NCBI RefSeq assembly: GCF_003149515.1
Contig: NZ_CP029145.1
Location: forward strand, 4,402,001 to 4,466,000
DNA: 64,000 nucleotides
Source: Hymenobacter nivis
Lineage (GTDB): Bacteria; Bacteroidota; Bacteroidia; Cytophagales; Hymenobacteraceae
Direction of reading: 5' to 3'
Shown: positions 59,192 to 64,000 of the stretch, piece after piece
Layout of the letters: each line of letters opens with the position of its first letter
Position numbering within the stretch: position 1 is the stretch's first letter
Translations under genes and position numbers: made by a program
Notes under the pieces: generated by a model
What the model saw: the letters and a program-made list of their open reading frames with translations, nothing else
Told to the model about the DNA's origin: nothing
Database searches by the model: none

Positions 59192-60355
59192 TCAGCGCAA
59201 AGCCTCCGCCAGGGCCTCGGCCACGCGGCGCAGGTCGCTATCAGTCAGGGCGGTGCCGCTAGGCAGGCACAGGCCCCGGGCAAACAGGTCGGCGCACACC
59301 GCGCCGCCGTACATCGGCGCCTCGGCGAAGAGCGGCTGCAAGTGCATAGGCTTCCAGAGCGGGCGGCTCTCGACGTTGCGGGTTTCGAGGGCCAGGCGCA
59401 GGGTTTCGGGCGTGGCGGGCGGGGCATCAGCGTCAGCTGGGTCGGGCGGGGCGAGCAGCACGGTGGTGAGCCAGCGGTTGGACAGGGCCCCGGGCGGCTC
59501 GGCGGCAGGGGCCACGGCTAGGCCGGGCAGCGCGGCAAGGTGCCCCTGGTACCACCGGAAAATCTCGCGGCGGCGCTTCACCCGGTCGGCCAGCAGCTCC
59601 ATCTGGCCGCGGCCGATGCCGGCCAGGATGTTGCTCAGCCGGTAGTTGTAGCCCACCTCCGAGTGCTGGTAGTAGGGGGCCGCGTCCTTGGCCTGGGTGG
59701 CCAGGTAGCGGGCGCGTGCAGCCAGGGTCGGGTCGTGGGTCACGAGGGCCCCACCACCGCTGGTGGTCAGTATCTTATTGCCATTAAACGAGAACACGCC
59801 CACCCGCCCGAAGCTGCCCAGCGGCTGCTGCTGCCAGGTGCTGCCCAGGGCCTCGGCCGCGTCCTCCAGGATAGGAATGTCGAATTCCTCGGCCAGGGCC
59901 CCGATTTCCGCCAGCTGGGCCGGCATGCCGTAGAGGTGCACCAGCAGCAGGGCCCGTGGCTTGTGGCCCCGCCGCAGCCGGTCCTCGATGGCCTCGCGCA
60001 GGCGCACGGGGCAAATGTTCCAGGTAGCGGCCTCGCTGTCAACGAATACCGGCGTGGCCCCGCAGTAGCGGATGGCGTTGGCCGTGGCCACGAACGTGAA
60101 CGAGGGACACAGCACTTCGTCGCCGGGGCCCACGCCCAGCAGCAGCAGGCCCAGGTGCAGGGCGGCCGTGCCCGAGTTTAGGGCCACGCAAAACGGTACG
60201 CCCGCCGCCGCGCAAATATCGGCCTCGAAGCCTACCAGGTTGGGCCCCACGGGCGCCACCCAGTTGTCCTCAATGGCCTTGTGCACGTAGTTCAGCTCGT
60301 GGCGGCCGAGGTGGGGCGGGGAGAGGAAAATCCGGTCGTGGTCTTGGCTGCGCAA
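59192..60355 (-). CDS. DegT/DnrJ-family sugar aminotransferase, PglE-like
   Basis: 387 residues from TTG 60355; no ATG exists upstream in frame, and the family N-terminus (DRIFLSPPHLGRHELNYVHK) begins only a few codons after it. PLP Lys194 lies in FSFNGNKILTTSGGGALVTH. Also visible are LNSGTAALHLGLLLLGVGPG and HLYGMPAQLAEIGALAEEFD. It would transfer an amino group to a 4-keto sugar nucleotide, as PglE does in di-N-acetylbacillosamine synthesis. PglD- and PglC-like genes lie upstream on the same strand, supporting this. A PglF-like dehydratase is not in the window. The AT-rich repeat at 60356 directly abuts the start. Confidence 0.88.
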   Translation of the reverse strand: MRSQDHDRIFLSPPHLGRHELNYVHKAIEDNWVAPVGPNLVGFEADICAAAGVPFCVALNSGTAALHLGLLLLGVGPGDEVLCPSFTFVATANAIRYCGATPVFVDSEAATWNICPVRLREAIEDRLRRGHKPRALLLVHLYGMPAQLAEIGALAEEFDIPILEDAAEALGSTWQQQPLGSFGRVGVFSFNGNKILTTSGGGALVTHDPTLAARARYLATQAKDAAPYYQHSEVGYNYRLSNILAGIGRGQMELLADRVKRRREIFRWYQGHLAALPGLAVAPAAEPPGALSNRWLTTVLLAPPDPADADAPPATPETLRLALETRNVESRPLWKPMHLQPLFAEAPMYGGAVCADLFARGLCLPSGTALTDSDLRRVAEALAEALR

Positions 60356-60420
60356 TTGAATAGTTAACAGTTACCAGTGAACAGTTATTAGTTAATAATT
60401 AGCCGTGAAGCTGTTGGTAA
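60356..60420. repeat. AT-rich repeat abutting the pglE-like start (family F)
   Basis: AATAGTTAACAGTTACCAGT and AACAGTTATTAGTTAATAAT; contains CAGTGAACAGTTA found in frame in the gene at 17668. An imperfect inverse lies at about 60575-60610 (GCTAATAATTCACTATCAAC), so the family-A copy A5 sits inside this repeat. Confidence 0.65.
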
Positions 60421-60446
60421 TTAACGGTTTGGAAATTAAAAATCAT

Positions 60447-60551
60447 CCGTCATGCTCATCTGACGTCCGCGCAGCCGAAGCATCTCTACCGCGTCGCTGA
60501 ACGATTGACTTAATGAGCGGTAGAGATGCTTCGACAAGCTCAGCATGACGG
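60447..60551. repeat. Family-A palindromic repeat, copy A5 (mixed arms)
   Basis: The left arm reads CCGTCATGCTCATCTGACGT with middle CCGCGCAGCC, but the right arm reads GAAGC-core then TTCGACAAGCTCAGCATGAC, the middle type seen in A3. Tips and cores pair, middles do not, suggesting recombination between two subtypes. Confidence 0.85.
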
Positions 60552-60605
60552 TCTGACGGCTGCACAAATAGCGCTAGTGTTCATTTGCTAATAATTCACT
60601 ATCAA

Positions 60606-61298
60606 CTACTTAATTACCCGGGCCGGCACGCCCACGGCCGTGGTGCGGGGTGGCAAGTCGCGCACTACCACGGCCCCGGCTCCCACGGTGGTGTACTCGC
60701 CCACGGCCACGCCCTGGATGACGGTGGCCCCAGTGCCGAGGTACACGCCGGGGGCCAGCCGGGCAGCGCCGCCCACGTTGGCGCGCGGCATCAGCGAGCA
60801 GAATTCACCCAGCACGGCGTCGTGACCCACGGTGCAGCCCAGGTTGAGCAGCACGAAGCGGTCGAGGGCAATGTCGCAGGTTAACATGCAGCCCTGCTGG
60901 ATGATGCAGCCCTCGCGCAGGCTGATGCGCTGGGCCAGGCCCAGCACCACGCCCGGGTGCACCAGCGCCGGAAATGCTAGCTGCGCCGAGGTGAGGCGGC
61001 CCACCACGGCGGCCCGGCCGGCGCTGCTGCCCACGGCCACGGCCACGGCCAGCGGCTCGGCGGTGGCGTTGAGGTCGGCGCTGGTGCCCAGGTAGGGCAG
61101 GCCGGCCACGGTGGGCGCGGCGGGCGCCACGTCGTCGTAGAAGCCGCGTACCTCCCAGGCGGGGGCCCCGTCGGGGCCCGGAGGCAGCTGCTGCACCAGG
61201 CTCAGCACCTCGCGCCCCAGCCCGCCGGCCCCAAAAATGACGAGCGGCCGGCCGGTGCCGGGCCCGGCGTAATAATCCGAAAAGAACAGTTGAGTCAT
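60606..61298 (-). CDS. Sugar O/N-acyltransferase, PglD/NeuD-like
   Basis: 230 residues from ATG 61298. The N-terminal Rossmann-like domain RPLVIFGAGGLGREVLSLVQ binds the sugar nucleotide or cofactor. The C-terminal left-handed beta-helix shows hexapeptide repeats (GCIIQQGCMLTCDIALDRFV, NLGCTVGHDAVLGEFCSLMP, GVYLGTGATVIQGVAVGEYT, TVGAGAVVVRDLPPRTTAVG), with the catalytic His in TVGHDAVL. It would acetylate a UDP-4-amino-sugar made by the PglE-like enzyme. It follows the PglC-like gene by 64 bases; the pglE-like gene lies 250 bases further on beyond the A5/F repeat cluster. Confidence 0.88.
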   Translation of the reverse strand: MTQLFFSDYYAGPGTGRPLVIFGAGGLGREVLSLVQQLPPGPDGAPAWEVRGFYDDVAPAAPTVAGLPYLGTSADLNATAEPLAVAVAVGSSAGRAAVVGRLTSAQLAFPALVHPGVVLGLAQRISLREGCIIQQGCMLTCDIALDRFVLLNLGCTVGHDAVLGEFCSLMPRANVGGAARLAPGVYLGTGATVIQGVAVGEYTTVGAGAVVVRDLPPRTTAVGVPARVIK

Positions 61299-61362
61299 GC
61301 GACGGGCGGCGCGGGGTGAGGGGCAAGTGAGCCGCAAAGGTCGGCCCGAGGCCCCATACCGC

Positions 61363-62010
61363 CTACGCTGGGCCCCGAAAAGCCTCGTTGGTGGCCTGGC
61401 CCGGGGCCGCCACGCCCGCGCTGCCCAGCACGCGGCCTACCGTGCGCCACAGGATTTTCAGGTCCAGCGCCAGCGAAAGGTGGTCGACGTACCACGTATC
61501 AAAGGCAAATTTTTCTTCCCAGGCCAGGGCATTGCGCCCGTTCACCTGGGCCCAGCCCGTGAGGCCGGGGCGCACCAGGTGCCGCCGCGCCTGTGCCGGC
61601 GAGTACAGCGGCAGGTACTGCGGCAGCAGCGGCCGGGGCCCCACCAGGCTCAGGTCGCCGCGCAGGATGTTCCAAAGCTGGGGTAGCTCGTCGAGGGAAG
61701 TGCCTCGTAGCCAGTGGCCCAGGCGCGGCAGGCGCTGGGCGTCGGGCAGCAGCTGGCCGCGGGCATCGCGGGCGCTGGTCATGGTTTGGAGCTTGTAGAG
61801 CGTGAAGAGCTGCCCGCCCCGCCCCGGCCGCGCCTGCCGAAACAGCCAGGGGCCCCGGTTTTGGGCGGCGGCCAGCAGGGCCCCCAGCGCCAGCAGTGGC
61901 AGGGCCGGGGGCAGCAGCGCCAGGGCCCCGGCCACGTCGAGCCAGCGCTTGCCGCGGCGCACGTAGAAACTTTGGGCGGGGAATGCTGAATTTTGGGCGG
62001 CCGCGGGCAT
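61363..62010 (-). CDS. Bacterial sugar transferase, PglC-like (initiating phosphoglycosyl transferase)
   Basis: 215 residues from ATG 62010; upstream codons translate repeat B4. One membrane segment (DVAGALALLPPALPLLALGA) is followed by the monotopic PGT core: LYKLQTMTSARDARGQLLPD, the catalytic Asp-Glu in SLDELPQLWNILRGDLSLVG, PRPLLPQYLPLYS, and RPGLTGWAQVNGRN. It moves a sugar-phosphate from UDP to undecaprenyl phosphate at the inner membrane, starting glycan assembly. With the PglD- and PglE-like genes it forms a bacillosamine-type cluster. Acceptor glycan unknown. Confidence 0.9.
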   Translation of the reverse strand: MPAAAQNSAFPAQSFYVRRGKRWLDVAGALALLPPALPLLALGALLAAAQNRGPWLFRQARPGRGGQLFTLYKLQTMTSARDARGQLLPDAQRLPRLGHWLRGTSLDELPQLWNILRGDLSLVGPRPLLPQYLPLYSPAQARRHLVRPGLTGWAQVNGRNALAWEEKFAFDTWYVDHLSLALDLKILWRTVGRVLGSAGVAAPGQATNEAFRGPA

Positions 62011-62032
62011 GAACAAAAATAGGCCGCCGGCC

Positions 62033-62164
62033 CGGGCTGCTGGCTTTTTCGCCGGCTGCCCGGTAATCCCCGGGGCCCCCAGGGCTTTGGGTTGCCACTG
62101 CATCGTTGCACCATTGCACCGATTCAACGATTAGCGGGCAGCCGGCGAAAAAGCCGGCAGCCCG
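62033..62164. repeat. Family-B palindromic repeat, copy B4
   Basis: Arms CGGGCTGCTGGCTTTTTCGC and onward, and the inverse ending GCCGGCAGCCCG. Each arm is also a hairpin. It fills the divergent region between the pglC-like gene and ispE. Confidence 0.9.
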
Positions 62165-62208
62165 CACCGCCCACCGGCTCGCTACTCATTTTTTCAAAAC
62201 TACTCGCC

Positions 62209-63033
62209 TTGCTCACCTTCCCCAACGCCAAGCTCAACCTGGGCCTGTACGTCACGGCCCGCCGCCCCGATGGTTTCCACACCCTCGAAACTGTGTTTGT
62301 GCCCCTGCCCTGGACCGATGCACTGGAGCTGCTGCCCGCCGCCCCGGGCCAGCCCACCAGCCTGGGCCTCAGCGGCCGCCCCATCCCCGGGGCCCCGGAA
62401 ACGAACCTGTGCGTGCGGGCCTACGCCCTGCTCCAGGCCGATTTCCCGCAGCTGCCGCCCGTGCAGCTGCACCTGCACAAAGTGGTACCCATCGGGGCGG
62501 GCCTGGGCGGTGGCTCGGCCGATGCAGCTTTTGCCCTGAAGGCGGCTAATGAGCTGTTTGGTTTGAACTTACCAACGGATGCGCTGGAAGGCTATGCCCG
62601 CCGCCTGGGAGCCGACTGCGCTTTTTTTATTCAGAACAAGCCCGTGCTGGCCCGCGAAAAGGGCGACGTGTTCGAACCCATCAGCCTCGATCTGGCCGGT
62701 ACCGCCTGCGCCGTGGTGTACCCCGGCCTGCACATCAGCACGGCCGAAGCCTACGCCCGCATCGTGCCGCACGCGCCCGCCCACCCGCTGCGCGAAGCTC
62801 TGGGGGGGGCCATCGGCACCTGGCGCCACACTGTGGCCAACGACTTCGAAACCGCCCTGACGCCCACCTACCCGGTGCTGGCCGCCATCAAGCAGCAGCT
62901 CTACGCCGCCGGAGCGGCCTACGCCAGCTTGTCGGGTTCGGGCTCGGCTGTGTACGGCCTGTGGCTCGGCCAGCCCGAGGCCCCGGCGCTGCCCTGGCCC
63001 GCCGAGTACCTGGTGTGGCGCGGGCAGCTTTAG
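62209..63033 (+). CDS. ispE: 4-diphosphocytidyl-2-C-methyl-D-erythritol kinase
   Basis: 274 residues from TTG 62209 (LLTFPNAKLNLGLYVTARRP); no ATG lies near the family N-terminus, and longer in-frame reading only translates repeat B4. GHMP-kinase motifs are PNAKLNLGL, the ATP loop VPIGAGLGGGSADAAFALKA and SLSGSGSAVYG. It phosphorylates CDP-methylerythritol in the non-mevalonate isoprenoid pathway. Length normal. The missing ATG, with a repeat ending 45 bases upstream, is notable. Confidence 0.93.
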   Translation: MLTFPNAKLNLGLYVTARRPDGFHTLETVFVPLPWTDALELLPAAPGQPTSLGLSGRPIPGAPETNLCVRAYALLQADFPQLPPVQLHLHKVVPIGAGLGGGSADAAFALKAANELFGLNLPTDALEGYARRLGADCAFFIQNKPVLAREKGDVFEPISLDLAGTACAVVYPGLHISTAEAYARIVPHAPAHPLREALGGAIGTWRHTVANDFETALTPTYPVLAAIKQQLYAAGAAYASLSGSGSAVYGLWLGQPEAPALPWPAEYLVWRGQL

Positions 63034-63090
63034 GGCCCCGGGGCGGCCGGCTGTGCTCATCGCAAAGTAAAATGCGGTAACACCGTAGTA

Positions 63091-63172
63091 GGGTGCGGGG
63101 CTTGCCCCCGCCCGCCGTTTGCACCGTTTCTACGATTCAGTGCAACGACGGGCGGGGCCAAGCCCCGCACCC
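63091..63172. repeat. Family-E palindromic repeat
   Basis: GGGTGCGGGGCTTG-CCCCGCCC and its inverse GGGCGGGG-CAAGCCCCGCACCC, 23-base arms with one central mismatch and a ~35-base centre containing TTGCACCGTTTC. It lies between the convergent ispE and photolyase genes. Confidence 0.85.
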
Positions 63173-63223
63173 CACGGCGCCACGCGAGTACACAAAAAAC
63201 ATTTTAGACTTAAAAACAACGAC

Positions 63224-64000
63224 TTACGCCAACCAGGTGCGCACATACTGGCCCTGCGGGTCGTAGCGCTTGGCCTGTTGGGCCACATCGAAGGCGGTAT
63301 CGCGCACGTCGGTGCCGGTGCCGGCGATGTACTTCCAGTTGCCCCAGTTCGAGGCCGCGTCGTGGTCGATGAGCTGGTGCTCGAAGTAGGCCGCGCCCCA
63401 GCGCCAGTCCTGGTGCAGGTCGTGGATGAGGTAGCTGGCCACGTTCTGCCGGCCGCGGTTGCTCATGAAGCTGGTGGCGTTTAGCTCGCGCATGTTGGCG
63501 TCTACAAAGGCGTTGCCGGTACGGCCAGCGGCCCAGGCGTCGAACACGGTTTTTTCGGGCTGAATGGGCTTGGGAAGCTGGTCGCGCAGGCCGCGCCAGC
63601 GGAAGAAATCCGGCCCGGCTTTCTGGGCCAACAGGCGGAAATAGTCGCGCCACAGCAGCTCCAGCCGCAATTGCAGGGCCCCCTTGCTACGGGCCCCGTG
63701 GGCATCGTCGTAGCCATCAATGGCCGCCCACACCTGCCGGGCCGACAAGCTCCCGTTGGCCAGCCAGGGCGAAAGCTTAGTGCTGAAGGCCTCGCCCAGC
63801 AGCTGGTTGCGGGTGTCGTCGTAACGGCCAATGAGGTGGCGCTCAATGGCGTAATCGTGCAGGCGGGCCAGGCCGGTGGTTTCGCCCCCGCCCAGCGCGG
63901 GCAGGGCCGAGCGCCGGTCGGGCCGAACGCGCACCAGCGACGGCTGCCCCAGTTCAGCGGCAATTAAATCGGCATTGGGCAGTGGCGCGGGTGCGAAGCC
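63224..64000 (-). CDS. DASH-family cryptochrome/photolyase (C-terminal part, runs off right edge)
   Basis: 258 residues are visible, ending at a TAA at 63224; the N-terminal photolyase domain is outside the window. The FAD-binding helical domain shows GGGETTGLARLHDYAIERHL, FSTKLSPWLANGSLSARQVW, LLWRDYFRLLAQKAGPDFF, the highly conserved ATSFMSNRGRQNVASYLIHD and DHDAASNWGNWKYIAGTGTD. The end AKRYDPQGQYVRTWL is typical of the DASH branch, whose members repair UV dimers in single-stranded DNA or act as blue-light sensors. The reading frame is intact in the visible part. Confidence 0.9.
   Translation of the reverse strand, partial: GFAPAPLPNADLIAAELGQPSLVRVRPDRRSALPALGGGETTGLARLHDYAIERHLIGRYDDTRNQLLGEAFSTKLSPWLANGSLSARQVWAAIDGYDDAHGARSKGALQLRLELLWRDYFRLLAQKAGPDFFRWRGLRDQLPKPIQPEKTVFDAWAAGRTGNAFVDANMRELNATSFMSNRGRQNVASYLIHDLHQDWRWGAAYFEHQLIDHDAASNWGNWKYIAGTGTDVRDTAFDVAQQAKRYDPQGQYVRTWLA

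Noticed and set aside
819..60551. Family-A repeats as ordinary Rho-independent terminators or a CRISPR array
   Set aside because: Arms are too long and conserved between loci, they lack a terminal T run, and one lies inside the atpD-atpC operon; copies are dispersed single units without spacers.
9442..62208. N-terminal extensions of several genes (from 9552, 17452, 62127 and 62092) that contain RLPGSRRK-like peptides
   Set aside because: These peptides are translations of family-B repeats, not conserved protein; starts inside the family alignment were chosen.

Overview
The window reads as chromosomal DNA of a high-GC member of the Bacteroidota, most like Hymenobacter or a close relative (Cytophagales). 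Support: two large secreted proteases ending in type-IX-secretion sorting tails after PKD domains; Bacteroidota promoter boxes (TAnnTTTG or TAnnTTCG) 5-55 bases before many starts; weak or absent Shine-Dalgarno sites; a short atpC next to atpD; a Lys/Pro-rich RGPKP-repeat protein; and a large excess of the hexamer GGGCCC. The genus is inference; no rRNA is present.

Layout. 1-5 kb: a lipoprotein fragment, then an acetaldehyde-type module (AraC regulator divergent from an aldehyde dehydrogenase, followed by a DUF779 gene). 4.8-15.1 kb: two small envelope proteins and a minus-strand run alpha-2-macroglobulin, a glycosyltransferase-like protein and penicillin-binding protein 1C. 15.2-19.6 kb: LysR regulator, threonine synthase, and a glycosyltransferase/polysaccharide-deacetylase fusion. 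19.6-23.9 kb: a mobile-element graveyard. An IS630-type element sits inside a decayed FMN-binding stress-protein gene; beside it are two IS1-like elements, one split by an IS5-like element. 24-28.3 kb: a Gly/Tyr-rich secreted protein, a response regulator and histidine kinase separated by a MITE, and a TrmH-type methyltransferase. 28.4-37.3 kb: a GH2 glycosidase, cyanase, typA, msrB, a DUF3050 protein, a lipoprotein and the RGPKP-repeat protein. 37.5-49.2 kb: metG, pth, rplY, an inserted catalase-peroxidase block, prs, tRNA-Gln, atpD-atpC and an AI-2E-family transporter. 49.3-57.1 kb: two tandem paralogous subtilases. 57.2-64 kb: a PLP trans-sulfuration enzyme, a PglE/PglD/PglC-like amino-sugar glycan cluster, ispE and the C-terminal part of a DASH cryptochrome/photolyase.

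The most unusual signal lies in the repeats, not in any single gene. At least seven kinds of inverted repeat are scattered through the window. One (family A) has constant tips and core with exchangeable middle segments. Another (family B) is a palindrome whose two arms are themselves hairpins and which sits at gene 5' ends. Two AT-rich repeats lie in frame inside otherwise intact genes (pbpC and the deacetylase fusion), and two genes that follow repeats (ispE, the pglE-like gene) lack an ATG. All calls come from reading the sequence; no database search was run.
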